DNA of 64,000 bases from Maridesulfovibrio sp. (GCF_963677005.1 NZ_OY781616.1:3582501-3646500), one strand, 5' to 3'; positions 9,716 to 19,979 are shown, counted from the stretch's first letter. Program-made: numbers and translations. The notes: a model not told the origin generated them from the letters alone.

Positions 9716-11313
9716 GCGTCAAAGACCTTAACTGGCAGATAAAGTGGGACAGGAATCTCTGTACCCAGTGCGGTCGCTGCACCTCTGTCTGCCCGGTTAA
9801 CGCCATTGAGCTCGGCGTATTCCGCAAGCGCGAGATCAAGACTCCCGCCAGCCTGCGCACCAAGGCCGAAAACGAATATTCAATTTTTTACGGCATCCGT
9901 CAGAAGACCGACCCCGCATATGCCTGCATCGGCTGCTCCATGTGCAACATGGTCTGTCCCAATAATGCCATTGCCCCCACTCGTGAGGAATTTTCCACCA
10001 CGCAGAAATTCCACATAGACCGGGGCGGCAATCCCAGAACAAGAGGCGGACGCCGCAATTCCGGCGAATCCCTGCTGGACCAGATCAAATTCATCCGCAT
10101 CTCCATGCTGACTGACCCCGCACTGGACGCAGGGCGCCATGAATTCCGGCTGAACACCCTGCTCGGACGCGTCCAGTCTCCCGAAGAGAGCCTGAAGACC
10201 TATCAGGAGCACGGCTGGAAACCTCCGGTGCGTGAGATTTATCCTCTGGTAATCGGCGGCATGTCCTTCGGCGCGCTTTCCCCCAATATGTGGGAAGGGC
10301 TGCAGATGGGTGTTGCCTACCTCAACGAGGAACTGAACATGCCGGTGCGGATAAGCACGGGTGAGGGCGGCTGTCCTCCCAGACTGCTTCGGTCCAGATT
10401 CCTGAAGTACGTAATTCTTCAGATCGCTTCCGGTTATTTCGGTTGGGATGAAATCATCCACGCCATTCCCGAAATGAAAGTCGATCCCTGCGCCATTGAG
10501 ATCAAATACGGTCAGGGAGCCAAGCCCGGAGACGGCGGACTGCTCATGTGGTACAAGGTCAACAAGCTCATCGCAGCCATCCGAGGCGTACCCGAACGCG
10601 TAAGTCTGCCGAGCCCTCCGACTCACCAGACTCAGTATTCTATCGAGGAATCCGTTGCCAAGATGATCCAGTCCATGAGCATGGCCTGGGGATTCAGGGT
10701 TCCGGTTTATCCCAAGATTTCCGCAACCTCCACTTCCATGGCGGTTCTGAACAACCTGACCCGCAACCCCTATGCCGCAGGTCTTGCCATTGACGGTGAG
10801 GACGGCGGAACCGGGGCTGCATACAATGTTTCCATGAACCACATGGGACACCCCATCGCCAGCAACCTCCGCGACTGCTACAATGCACTCGTTGCAACCG
10901 GCAAGCAGAACGAACTGCCGCTCATTGCCGGCGGCGGTATAGGCAAGTCCGGAAACCTTGCGGCCAACGCCGCCGCTCTGATCATGCTCGGCGCAAGTGC
11001 CGTTCAGGTCGGAAAATACGTTATGCAGGCCGCCGCAGGCTGCCTCGGTTCCGAAAAGGATCGCTGCAACGTATGTAATATCGGCGTGTGCCCCAAAGGT
11101 ATCACCTCTCAGGATCCGAGGCTTTATCGCCGTCTGGACCCCGAAAAGGTAGCCGAACGGGTTGTTGACTTCTATCTGAGCTTTAACACTGAACTCAAGA
11201 AAATCATCGCCCCTCTGGGCCGCTCCACCTCACTGCCTATCGGCATGTCGGACGCGCTTGGTATCAGTGACCGTGATGCTGCTGAAAGACTCGGCATCAA
11301 GTACGTGGTTTAA
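9679..11313 (+). CDS. glutamate synthase, FMN/ferredoxin catalytic subunit
   Basis: The 544-residue subunit joins an N-terminal ferredoxin region to the FMN-binding synthase domain that makes glutamate from 2-oxoglutarate and ammonia. Two [4Fe-4S] motifs are visible: CTQCGRCTSVCP near residue 31 and CIGCSMCNMVCP near 82. The synthase core starts around 170 and includes IGGMSFGALS, STGEGG, GQGAKPGDGG and DGEDGGTGAA. A later Cys cluster, CNVCNIGVCP near 470, matches the [3Fe-4S] site of glutamate synthases. AAGGAG 7 nt before the ATG supports a start inside the previous gene, giving a 37-nt overlap and probable translational coupling. Confidence 0.95.
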   Translation: MLTERPITPSTLSVKDLNWQIKWDRNLCTQCGRCTSVCPVNAIELGVFRKREIKTPASLRTKAENEYSIFYGIRQKTDPAYACIGCSMCNMVCPNNAIAPTREEFSTTQKFHIDRGGNPRTRGGRRNSGESLLDQIKFIRISMLTDPALDAGRHEFRLNTLLGRVQSPEESLKTYQEHGWKPPVREIYPLVIGGMSFGALSPNMWEGLQMGVAYLNEELNMPVRISTGEGGCPPRLLRSRFLKYVILQIASGYFGWDEIIHAIPEMKVDPCAIEIKYGQGAKPGDGGLLMWYKVNKLIAAIRGVPERVSLPSPPTHQTQYSIEESVAKMIQSMSMAWGFRVPVYPKISATSTSMAVLNNLTRNPYAAGLAIDGEDGGTGAAYNVSMNHMGHPIASNLRDCYNALVATGKQNELPLIAGGGIGKSGNLAANAAALIMLGASAVQVGKYVMQAAAGCLGSEKDRCNVCNIGVCPKGITSQDPRLYRRLDPEKVAERVVDFYLSFNTELKKIIAPLGRSTSLPIGMSDALGISDRDAAERLGIKYVV

Positions 11314-11342
11314 CAACAGCTCACGATATACGGAGATTAAAA

Positions 11343-13670
11343 ATGGCAACAGAAAAAATATGCATAAGCGGCCTTGAAGAAGGCGTCCGTGTTGAATCCC
11401 GCATCCTTGAGGAACGGATTCAGAAAGCGGTTGCCGACGGGGCTCGCAGGCTTGAGATAAACGCCCTCGGCCAACACGGCATCGGCGGAAGGTTATGGAT
11501 TTCAAAAGAGGAACCAATTGAGATAGATGTCATCGGGACTTCCGGGCAGCGTCTGGGTTCCAAGGGCTTTCCCGGCACCACCATCACCGTCCACGGTTCG
11601 GCTTCCGAAGACGTGGGCTGGCTTAACGCCGGAGCCGAGATTATTGTACTCGGCAACGCATCTAACGGTGCCTGCAACGCCATGGCTCAGGGAAAGGTCC
11701 TTGTCGCCGGGAACCTCGGTGCCCGCGGCATGACCATGACCAAGACCAACCCGAGATTTGACCAGCCGGAACTCTGGGTTCTCGGTTCGGTCGGCGATTA
11801 CTTTGCCGAGTTCATGGCCGGCGGAACCGCCGTGGTCTGCGGTTACGAAGCTCAGAACCCCGCAAACGTTCTGGGATTCCGTCCCTGTGTCGGCATGGTC
11901 GGCGGACGTATTTTCGTGCGTGGACCCCACGGTGAATTTTCCACTGCGGACTCAATCCTTGAGCCCATCAGCGATGCCGACTGGGAATGGCTGACAACCA
12001 ACCTCAAGGAAAATCTGGCCAGAATCGGGCGGCCCGAGGTTTACGATGCCATTACCGAAAGAAAGGAATGGCAGCTTATCCGCGCCAAGACTCCTTTTGA
12101 AAAGACCGGGCGTAAACGCCGTTCCATGGCCGATTTCCGCAGCCAGGTATGGGATGAGGAACTCGGACGCGGCGGTCTTATCGGAGATCTGACCGATCTT
12201 GATCGTTCGCCGATCCCCCTGATCACTACCGGCGAACTGCGCAGGTTTGTACCTGTCTGGGAAAACCGCAAATATCAGGCTCCATGTCAGTCCTCCTGCC
12301 CCACCGGAATGCCCGTGCAGAAGCGCTGGCAGATGGTCCGTGACGGTCTTGTGGACGAGGCAGTGGACCTTGCTCTTGCATACACTCCTTTCCCTGCTAC
12401 TGTCTGCGGATATCTCTGCCCCAACCTGTGTATGACAGGCTGTACCCGCGGCGTTAAGGACATGCTTTCCGTGGATATCACCAAGCTCGGACGTGCCGGC
12501 GTGAAAAGCCCGGTTCCCGAACTGCCGCCCCTTTCCGGCAAAAAAGTTGCCGTTATAGGCGGTGGTGCCGCAGGGATATCCGTTGCATGGCAGATCAGAC
12601 GCAAAGGCCACGAAGCCGTGGTTTACGATATGGCCGAGAAACTGGGCGGCAAGATTTCTTCCGCCATTCCTTCAAGCCGTATCCCCAAGGAAGTACTCGA
12701 CGCAGAGCTTGATCGTGTAGCCAAGGTTATTCCGCATGTGCACCTGCAGAAAAAACTTACTGCCGATGATTTTGCCGAACTCAGGGAAAACAATGATGCC
12801 GTTGTGCTGGCCATCGGTGCCCAGAAGCCGCGCATCATCCCTCTGCCCGGCCATGAACGCATAGTTCCTGCTCTGGACTTTCTCAAGGGAGCCATGAAGG
12901 GAACCGCAAAGGTCGGAGAACGTGTAGTTATCATCGGGGCCGGTAACGTCGGCTGCGACGTAGCTACTGAGTGTTCCCGTCTGGGAGCCAAGGATATCCT
13001 GCTTATCGATATCCAGGAACCGGCTTCTTTCGGAAAGGAAAGAAAAGAGGCCGAGGAAGCCGGAGCCAAATTCCGGTATCCCTGCTTCACTCAGGAAATC
13101 ACCGCAGAAGGTGTTGTGCTCAAGAGTGGGGAAGTTCTTCCCGCAGATACGGTCATCATGTCCATCGGTGACACCCCGGATATTGATTTTCTGCCGGATA
13201 CCATCGCTCTTGACCGCGGACATATTGTTGTCAACGAAGACTACCAGACCACCGAGCCCGGTGTGTACGCCATCGGGGACGCTGTTCGCCCCGGCCTGCT
13301 GACCCATGCCATCGGTCATGGTCGCCATGCTGCGGAGACTATGGATGAGATCTTCACCGGTAAGCGTCCTCCCGCAGAGCCCAAGGAAGTTATCGACTAC
13401 CAGAGGATGACCCTTGAGTATTTCGATCCCCGCCTGACCGAGTTCAAGGATGTTCAGGAATGCGCGCAGGAATGTTCTTCCTGCGGTTCCTGCCGCGACT
13501 GCGGATTGTGCGAAACAGTATGTCCTCAGGCAGCTATTTCCCGCAAGGCACTGGAAGGCAAGGATTTTGAAATGGCCTGCAATCCGGACAAATGTATCGG
13601 CTGCGGTTTCTGCGCCAATGTATGCCCCTGCGGAATCTGGAACCTTGTAGAAAACAGCCCGATGGGTTAA
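11343..13670 (+). CDS. fused glutamate synthase GXGXG domain and NADPH-linked oxidoreductase subunit (GltD-like) with C-terminal ferredoxin
   Basis: This 775-residue protein combines parts often encoded apart. Residues about 1-250 are the GltB C-terminal beta-helix (GXGXG) domain, with repeats such as LGNASNGACNAMAQGKVLVAGNLG. Residues about 300-375 carry the Cys-rich GltD entry segment (CQSSCPTGMP, CGYLCPNLCMTGCTRG). An FAD-binding motif VAVIGGGAAGIS follows near 402 and an NAD(P) motif VVIIGAGNVGCD near 528. The C-terminus has two [4Fe-4S] motifs, CGSCRDCGLCETVCP and CIGCGFCANVCPCGIW. It would pass electrons from NAD(P)H to the FMN subunit. CGGAG precedes the ATG, and the gene lies 29 nt after the synthase gene in one operon. 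Confidence 0.92.
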   Translation: MATEKICISGLEEGVRVESRILEERIQKAVADGARRLEINALGQHGIGGRLWISKEEPIEIDVIGTSGQRLGSKGFPGTTITVHGSASEDVGWLNAGAEIIVLGNASNGACNAMAQGKVLVAGNLGARGMTMTKTNPRFDQPELWVLGSVGDYFAEFMAGGTAVVCGYEAQNPANVLGFRPCVGMVGGRIFVRGPHGEFSTADSILEPISDADWEWLTTNLKENLARIGRPEVYDAITERKEWQLIRAKTPFEKTGRKRRSMADFRSQVWDEELGRGGLIGDLTDLDRSPIPLITTGELRRFVPVWENRKYQAPCQSSCPTGMPVQKRWQMVRDGLVDEAVDLALAYTPFPATVCGYLCPNLCMTGCTRGVKDMLSVDITKLGRAGVKSPVPELPPLSGKKVAVIGGGAAGISVAWQIRRKGHEAVVYDMAEKLGGKISSAIPSSRIPKEVLDAELDRVAKVIPHVHLQKKLTADDFAELRENNDAVVLAIGAQKPRIIPLPGHERIVPALDFLKGAMKGTAKVGERVVIIGAGNVGCDVATECSRLGAKDILLIDIQEPASFGKERKEAEEAGAKFRYPCFTQEITAEGVVLKSGEVLPADTVIMSIGDTPDIDFLPDTIALDRGHIVVNEDYQTTEPGVYAIGDAVRPGLLTHAIGHGRHAAETMDEIFTGKRPPAEPKEVIDYQRMTLEYFDPRLTEFKDVQECAQECSSCGSCRDCGLCETVCPQAAISRKALEGKDFEMACNPDKCIGCGFCANVCPCGIWNLVENSPMG

Positions 13671-13740
13671 TTGAAATCAGTTTGAAGATTCGGCCCTGAG
13701 CGTTTCGAAAGGGCCGGGACGGATTCTTAAGATATGGGAC

Positions 13741-13773
13741 AAGGCCGCCGTATTCATACGGCGGCCTTGTTGT
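13741..13773 (+). terminator. terminator of the glutamate synthase operon
   Basis: A 13-bp stem (AAGGCCGCCGTAT with ATACGGCGGCCTT) is followed by GTTGTTT. It lies 70 nt beyond the operon's last stop codon. Confidence 0.8.
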
Positions 13774-13845
13774 TTCAGTCGTGTGGCACGGGCAGATCAA
13801 TAGTTTTTTTAACGTGTGAAAGTCGAAAAGCGAGGATGGAGCATC

Positions 13846-14403
13846 ATGGCAAAGGAGACTCTGGAGCAGAAAATTAAACGGGTTACGGGCGAGTCAGTTG
13901 AAATCTCCGAGTATGACCCTGTCTGGCAGGATCGTTTTGCTGCTGAAGAAAAGCATCTTCGCCAATGTCTGCCGGCCGAACTGATAATCCGTATTGAACA
14001 TTTCGGGTCGACATCCGTTTCAGGACTGGCAGCAAAACCGATTGTGGATATGGTTATTGAGGTTACAGACGAAGACAGAGCCCGCCAGCTTGTCCCGGAA
14101 ATACTTGAACCTCAGGGATACGACTGTTTCTGGCGGCCCAGGGGCAAGAGGAACGAACCTCCGTATTTTACATGGTGCATCAAGAGAAATAATCAGGGGA
14201 TTCGCACGCATCATCTCCACTTCGGCAGGCCGGGTTTCAAGGACGCGGAACTGCAGTTTCGGGATATCCTGAGAAGCCGCCCCGATGTGGCCGCAGATTA
14301 TGCTGCATTGAAAATAAGGTTGAGCAGGGAATACGGAAACGACCGCATAAACTATACTGATGCCAAGGGTGAATTCATTCAGCGCACACTGGAATCATGC
14401 TGA
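13846..14403 (+). CDS. GrpB/UPF0157 family protein, nucleotidyltransferase-like fold
   Basis: This 185-residue protein belongs to the GrpB family (UPF0157), related by fold to nucleotidyltransferases; the biochemical role is unsettled. The family signature is clear: YDPVWQDRF, then RIEHFGSTSVSGLAAKPIVDM near residue 60 with the GST/GLxxKPxxD active-site-like motif, and HLHFG later. The start was placed at the ATG with GGAG 4-5 nt upstream; an in-frame GTG ten codons earlier has no ribosome site. It ends 3 nt before the convergent response-regulator gene. Confidence 0.88.
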   Translation: MAKETLEQKIKRVTGESVEISEYDPVWQDRFAAEEKHLRQCLPAELIIRIEHFGSTSVSGLAAKPIVDMVIEVTDEDRARQLVPEILEPQGYDCFWRPRGKRNEPPYFTWCIKRNNQGIRTHHLHFGRPGFKDAELQFRDILRSRPDVAADYAALKIRLSREYGNDRINYTDAKGEFIQRTLESC

Positions 14404-14406
14404 ATC

Positions 14407-15321
14407 CTAAAGTGTGAGGTCTGTCCAGCAGACCTGATTCCGGCCTCTGTGTTTGGCTTCATAGAGCATGGAGTCGGCGGCGACCGTAAGGTCCTGAGGG
14501 TCGGAAGCGCTTGACGGAAGCAGGGTAACTCCTCCGAGACTGGTAGTCAGCACCCTGTTTACGGATGAGTGCTCATGGGGGATATCCAGAGCCTCTATCA
14601 TGCTGCGTATCCTTTCTGAGATATACCTTCCCCCCGCCGCATTGGTTTCCGGCAGCATTATGACGAACTCCTCTCCTCCGTAACGGGCGGCTATATCGGC
14701 CGGCCTTTTGGCCTCCTTGAGCAGGACACGGGCGACCTTTCTGAGGACATCGTCTCCGGAGGTGTGCCCGTAGTTGTCATTATACTGCTTGAAGCAGTCG
14801 ACATCCAGCATGACCAGCGAAAGAACTTCGCCCGCTCTCTGGCAGCGCCGCCATTCCTTTTCAAGGGCCATCTCAAAGCTTCTGCGGTTGGGCATTTCCG
14901 TCAAACCGTCCAGATTGGCCAGTCCTTCCAGCAGCTTTCTCTGCCGCGCTATGGTCAGGTGATTTTTTATTCTGGCCTTGACGATGGGGGGATGGAACGG
15001 TTTGCGGATATAGTCCACTGCGCCTCTTTCCAGACCTCGGGCTTCGTCCTGTTTTGAATTCAGGGCGGTAATGAATATGACCGGTATGTTTTTGGTCTGT
15101 TCGCTTTCCTTGATCCTGCGCATGACTTCGTACCCGTCAATGTCGGGCATAAGCACATCCAGCAGAATCAGGTCCGGAGGAGGTTCATGATTAATGCGGT
15201 CCATTGCCTGAGCGCCGTTTTTGGCAAGAACAACCTTGTAATCCGGCCTCAGCAGGTCGGAAAGAATATTCAGATTCAGCCGTTCATCGTCCACAATCAG
15301 GATTTTCGATTTATCATCCAT
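14407..15321 (-). CDS. response regulator with GGDEF diguanylate cyclase output
   Basis: The 304-residue protein has a receiver domain (about 5-125) and a GGDEF domain (about 135-300). The receiver has the acidic pair in IVDDE, the phospho-acceptor Asp in LILLDVLMP and the Lys in YIRKPF. The cyclase signature is GGEEF near 225, and RPAD five residues before it is the RxxD product-inhibition site. It should make c-di-GMP when phosphorylated and be limited by its own product. It lies 11 nt after the large hybrid kinase gene on the same strand, so the kinase is the likely partner. Confidence 0.95.
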   Translation of the reverse strand: MDDKSKILIVDDERLNLNILSDLLRPDYKVVLAKNGAQAMDRINHEPPPDLILLDVLMPDIDGYEVMRRIKESEQTKNIPVIFITALNSKQDEARGLERGAVDYIRKPFHPPIVKARIKNHLTIARQRKLLEGLANLDGLTEMPNRRSFEMALEKEWRRCQRAGEVLSLVMLDVDCFKQYNDNYGHTSGDDVLRKVARVLLKEAKRPADIAARYGGEEFVIMLPETNAAGGRYISERIRSMIEALDIPHEHSSVNRVLTTSLGGVTLLPSSASDPQDLTVAADSMLYEAKHRGRNQVCWTDLTL

Positions 15322-15332
15322 TGTATCACCTT

Positions 15333-18300
15333 CTAAGTAAGGCCTATTTCCAATTCTGCCGAGAGAGTCTCAAGCACGGTACACGCTTCGTCAAAGTCGT
15401 AATTCAGGATGTTTCCGGTCAGTCGGTCCAGGAGGTGTTTGTTCAGGCCCGGAGCGAAGTGGTATTTAAGCTGATCAAGCATATCGCATGATTCAGCGTT
15501 TCCCTCCCGGAGCATTTCATATAGCGAGCGGACGGTGTCGGAAATTTTATCGATGTCCGGGTTGTTTTTCACATCCCCGTAATTAAAAATATTTTTCATC
15601 CCGCCCAAACCGTCAATTATAAGTTGAAGTTCAGAGGAGAACAGTTCGAAATCGGACCTTATAGCGTTTATGTTTTCTTCCTGAATGTCGCATTCAAGGA
15701 TTCTGCAGATGTCATAAAGTCTGGTAGCACCGATGTTTCCGGCAATACCTTTCATTTTGTGCAGTAGTGCTGCCGCTTCCTTGAACCTGCCGGATTCGAT
15801 CAGTTCTGCAGTTCTGGTAGAAGCCGTTCCGTAGTCGGCCCTGAAACCCATGAGAACCCTTTCGTACCCCTTTCTGGAGCCGCCAATATTCTTCAGACCT
15901 TCCTCGCAGTCCAGGCCCGGCAGTTCCGGCAGAAAGTCATCAGACACCTTGCTGACGTCATGTTCCGGTACATATGGGGACGTTCCGGTCAGGAATCTGT
16001 TAAGGACTCGTTCGAGTTCTTCCGCTTTAATGGGTTTTGTCAGGTGTTCTGCCATTCCAGCATCCAGGCTTTTCTTTCGATCTCCGGGCATTACGTGTGC
16101 AGTCATGGCAATGATGGGCAGGGTCTCATACCGTTTGTCCGCACGGATAAGTCTGGTAGCAGTCAGTCCGTCCATTTCAGGCATCTGGATGTCCATGAAA
16201 ACTATGTCGTATGCTTTATCACGCAGGGCGTTCAATGCTTCGCGCCCGTTGGCGGCAACATCCACCCCTATCCCGAATTTTTCTATCATGCGTTTTGCCA
16301 CCTGCTGGTTCAGTTCGTTATCCTCAACCAGCAGTGCCAGGGTATCAGTTTTTCCTACTGTGGGGGGAAGGGGGGCTGGGGCGGCAACGGGCTTTTTCTC
16401 CGGGGAATCAACCGGTAATGATCCGGAAAGAGACTCGTAAAGATTGCACCTGGTTACGGGCTTGGTGATAAAGGCTTCAGCGCCCAGGTCGAATGCCTTT
16501 TGGCGCATGTCCTCATCGCAATTAACCGGTAGCAGCCCAATTACCGGAATGTTTTCGCAGCCTGCTGATTGCCTGATGGCTGAAAGCGTTTCCAAACCTT
16601 GTAAATCATCGTTTCTGAAATCAATGAAAATAAGATCAAAGCCTTTCCCGCTTTCCAATGATTCCCGCAGGGCTCCAACGATATCCTGCAATGAAGAACC
16701 TCGGACCGTTTTGCAGGACATGTTTTCAAGGGTTGCGCTTATGAATTGCAGCATAAGCGGGTTGGTTCCGGATATCAGTACCTGCTGTACGGAAGTCTGT
16801 TCCGGAAGTTGAAATGCAGCAGTGTTTTCCACCACGGAAAAGTCCAATGAGAATGAAAAACAGCTGCCTTTGCCCGGTTCGCTTTCAACTCTCATGTCGC
16901 CGCCCATGCGGGAAACAAGGCTGTGGGTTATGGCCAGCCCCAGTCCTGTTCCTCCGTATTTACGGGTAATTGAAGCATCGGCCTGGGTGAAAGGTTTGAA
17001 AAGGTTGTCCACCTTATCCGGGTTCAGGCCTATTCCGGTGTCTTTTATGTTGAATTGTACTGCTGCTTTGCCGTTTGTCTTTTCCGTGGCGGAAACAGTG
17101 AGCGCGACTTCTCCTCTGGTTGTGAATTTCACTGCGTTGCTTACCAGATTGGTGAGGATCTGCTCCAGCCGCAACGGGTCTCCGCATATCCTGTGCGGAA
17201 CATTCGCATCAACGGCTAGAACGAAGTCAATACCTTTGTTTTCTGCCTTCATGATGAGCATGTTGCAGATTTTTTCCAGAACATCATCCAGATCGAATTC
17301 AACCTGCTCCAGAACTATTTTTCCGGCTTCAATTTTGGAAAAGTCAAGGATATCGTCAATTATCGAAAGAAGAGAATCCGCTGAGGAGAGGAGCTTTTCC
17401 AGAAATTCCTCCTGACTGCCGTCAAGGGATGTGTTGCTGAGCAGATTTCCGAAGCCGATGATGCTGTTCATAGGGGTCCTTATTTCATGGCTCATATTGG
17501 CCAGAAATTCGGATTTTGTCCGGGTGGTCACCTCTGCTTCGATTTTGGCTTTATGTAGTGCCTGCTCCACGCGCCTGCGTTCGGTAACGTCGCGCATGCA
17601 TTCAATGGCCCCCACGACTTTTCCTGTTTCATCTTTCAGCGGACCGGCAACTCCCCAGAAATAGGCTCCGTCTCCACCGAACGCGCTGGGGGTATAAATC
17701 TCTCCGTACAGGGCACTTCCTTTGATTTCCACGGAATCGTATATTTCCGATGGAATATCCCTGAAGTCGTTGAGGGCGCAGTCGGCCAGTATCGGGCGTC
17801 TTTCATTATAGAAAGGCAGGGCGTATTCATAATCTCCCTTTCCCAATATTTCTTCCTTGCTTACCCCGGTTACTTCTTCAATGGCCTTGTTCCAGGCCAC
17901 GACAGTCCCTTCCGTATCTATTACTATTGTCGGGTCCGGGAGGAATTCAATGATATCGTTCAGGCGTCTGTGGGAGGCACGTAAGGCTTTTTCCGCCCTT
18001 CTGCGTTCGGTTACGTCTCTGAAGCTCCAGACTCTTCCCACGATGTCCCGGCCTATGCGTTGCGGATTGGAATAGCGCTCTATGATGCGTCCATCGGTGA
18101 GAAACATTTCTTCCGGATGCCCTGTTTCAACATCCTGTGTCCCGGTCCATATTTCTCTGAAGCCGGAAGATGCTTCTGCCAGTTGGTTTTCAATGAGGGT
18201 ATAAATATTGGTGGTATTGCCCAGATTGAGATCAAACTCGGAAAGATTCCACATGGATGCCAGACGGCTGTTCCAGGCCGCGATTCTCCCCTCGGCATCC

Positions 18301-19979
18301 ACGGCAAGTATCCCGTCTGCCGAGGATTCGATTGTTGCAGTCAGCAGTGAGACGGACCTTTCTATTTTTTCCCGTGCTCTTTTCTGCTCAGTTATGTCAT
18401 TAATGGTGCATTGGAGGATAATTTCGCCGTTGACGACCAGTTTTCTGACCCGCACTGAGGCCTGAAAAATTTCTCCGTCAAGGCGGCTGCATACGGTTTC
18501 GAAGTCCAGACTGCCTGTTTCAAGGGCAGCGCGCATTCTGTTCCTGAACAGCGGCAGGGATGGAACTCCGCCCGGCTGTTCCTGAGGCATGATGCTATCG
18601 GGGGAACATGAAAGAATGTCTTTTTCAGATTCACAGCGGAACATGGAAACCGCTTCCGGATTGGCGCTTACCAGACAGTGGCGGCAGTCGAAAAGAATGA
18701 TGGCGTCACTGGCATAATCAAACAGGGCTCTGTATTTGATTTCCCGTTCGAGGATTGCTTCTTCTCTGGATTTTCGTGACGTGATATCCCTTATGACCAT
18801 ATGCAGGATGTGTCTGCCGCTGCATGCAATCGGCGTGATCAGAATTTCGGCAGGGAATTTCAACCCTTCCTTTGGTGTCATGGTCCATTCGAAACGGGCC
18901 CCTCCATTTTTTTTGATTTCTTCTCTTATCCGGATAATCTGGGCTGCTGAAGTGGTGCCGTCTGGTTGTATTTCGGGTGAAAATTCCGTAGGGCTCCGTC
19001 CGATGATTTCCTTTTTCGAATCCATGCCCATGAGCTTGTAGGCCGCGGTATTGCATCCCGTTATGGTCATATTTTCCAGCAGCAATGTTGCCTCGGCCGA
19101 ATCTTCGAAAAGGCTCCTGAACCTTTCCTCACTGTCTTTCAAGGCATGGGTCTGATTTTTTCTTTCCTCCAGCAGCCGTAGCCGCTCAAGGGTAAGACCT
19201 ACATAATAGGATATGAAAACGAGCACTTCCAGATCCGCGTTTCCGAGCCTTTTCCCGTGATCATAGGTGCGGACGGCAATTACTCCTACGGATTCTCCTT
19301 TCTGTTTCAGGGGAGCGCCTATCCAGCATGCGGTCTTTGCTTCATTTTCGTCCTGAATGGAGTCCGGGTTTAACCGTCTGTTCATGAACAGCGGTGTGCC
19401 GCTTTTGATTACGTGGTCTACAAGTCCGTTTCCCATTTTGTGCGGCAGAGGGGGGGATGAGTTTTCATCTGCGAAGTAGGGGTAGCTTACGAGTCCGGTC
19501 TCTTTGTCGTGGAAGGCGATAAACATGTTTCTGGCGGGCATGAGGCTGTTTATCTGGGCGTGAACTATGGAGTAGAATTCGTCTATACCGGAAACTCCTG
19601 TGACAGCCAGAACAATGCGGTTCAGAACCTTGTGCACGCTTTCCATCCGTCTGCGGCCGGCAACTTCTGCATTCAGTGATTCGTTCAGCTTGGAGAGTTT
19701 TCTGTTCCAGACAAAAACAAGAATGACCGCGATGAGAAGAAGTCCGGCAAGCTGGGCAAAACCTGTGTAGCGGGTCCACATGCCGTCTGCCATGATGTGT
19801 GTTGCTGCGTCCCGGTGTTCCCTGGCTGTGGAGGTGAAAAAAGTCCGTGTTTCCGTTTGGGATGCAACAGCAGGTTCTTCCGGTGCTGTCGCATATGAAG
19901 AACCGGGGCATATAAACAGAAAAAGTATTATCGCCAAAAGACCGGCAACAGTCCTTAGCGCATTGAAAAAATGTTGCAC
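15333..19979 (-). CDS. large hybrid sensor histidine kinase (GAF, four PAS, HisKA, HATPase, two REC, HPt)
   Basis: This 1548-residue kinase has an N-terminal signal-like membrane segment and a second one near 75-92 (GLLLIAVILVFVW). Then come a GAF domain (about 110-265), four PAS domains (about 285-410, 415-540, 545-665, 670-810), HisKA with MSHEIRTPMN near 840, HATPase with GTGLGLAI, two receivers and a C-terminal HPt. The first receiver is divergent but keeps an Asp (FIDFRNDD); the second is canonical (FMDIQMPEMDG). The HPt has LLHKMKGIAGNIG. All parts for a full phosphorelay are on one chain, ending at the adjacent REC-GGDEF protein. The start is GTG with GGAGGGG upstream. The periplasmic loop is very short, so sensing is probably cytosolic. 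Confidence 0.95.
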   Translation of the reverse strand: MQHFFNALRTVAGLLAIILFLFICPGSSYATAPEEPAVASQTETRTFFTSTAREHRDAATHIMADGMWTRYTGFAQLAGLLLIAVILVFVWNRKLSKLNESLNAEVAGRRRMESVHKVLNRIVLAVTGVSGIDEFYSIVHAQINSLMPARNMFIAFHDKETGLVSYPYFADENSSPPLPHKMGNGLVDHVIKSGTPLFMNRRLNPDSIQDENEAKTACWIGAPLKQKGESVGVIAVRTYDHGKRLGNADLEVLVFISYYVGLTLERLRLLEERKNQTHALKDSEERFRSLFEDSAEATLLLENMTITGCNTAAYKLMGMDSKKEIIGRSPTEFSPEIQPDGTTSAAQIIRIREEIKKNGGARFEWTMTPKEGLKFPAEILITPIACSGRHILHMVIRDITSRKSREEAILEREIKYRALFDYASDAIILFDCRHCLVSANPEAVSMFRCESEKDILSCSPDSIMPQEQPGGVPSLPLFRNRMRAALETGSLDFETVCSRLDGEIFQASVRVRKLVVNGEIILQCTINDITEQKRAREKIERSVSLLTATIESSADGILAVDAEGRIAAWNSRLASMWNLSEFDLNLGNTTNIYTLIENQLAEASSGFREIWTGTQDVETGHPEEMFLTDGRIIERYSNPQRIGRDIVGRVWSFRDVTERRRAEKALRASHRRLNDIIEFLPDPTIVIDTEGTVVAWNKAIEEVTGVSKEEILGKGDYEYALPFYNERRPILADCALNDFRDIPSEIYDSVEIKGSALYGEIYTPSAFGGDGAYFWGVAGPLKDETGKVVGAIECMRDVTERRRVEQALHKAKIEAEVTTRTKSEFLANMSHEIRTPMNSIIGFGNLLSNTSLDGSQEEFLEKLLSSADSLLSIIDDILDFSKIEAGKIVLEQVEFDLDDVLEKICNMLIMKAENKGIDFVLAVDANVPHRICGDPLRLEQILTNLVSNAVKFTTRGEVALTVSATEKTNGKAAVQFNIKDTGIGLNPDKVDNLFKPFTQADASITRKYGGTGLGLAITHSLVSRMGGDMRVESEPGKGSCFSFSLDFSVVENTAAFQLPEQTSVQQVLISGTNPLMLQFISATLENMSCKTVRGSSLQDIVGALRESLESGKGFDLIFIDFRNDDLQGLETLSAIRQSAGCENIPVIGLLPVNCDEDMRQKAFDLGAEAFITKPVTRCNLYESLSGSLPVDSPEKKPVAAPAPLPPTVGKTDTLALLVEDNELNQQVAKRMIEKFGIGVDVAANGREALNALRDKAYDIVFMDIQMPEMDGLTATRLIRADKRYETLPIIAMTAHVMPGDRKKSLDAGMAEHLTKPIKAEELERVLNRFLTGTSPYVPEHDVSKVSDDFLPELPGLDCEEGLKNIGGSRKGYERVLMGFRADYGTASTRTAELIESGRFKEAAALLHKMKGIAGNIGATRLYDICRILECDIQEENINAIRSDFELFSSELQLIIDGLGGMKNIFNYGDVKNNPDIDKISDTVRSLYEMLREGNAESCDMLDQLKYHFAPGLNKHLLDRLTGNILNYDFDEACTVLETLSAELEIGLT

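Noticed and set aside
9880-10851. 323-codon minus-strand frame inside the FMN glutamate synthase gene
   Set aside because: It is a shadow of a well-supported gene with FeS and FMN motifs on the plus strand.
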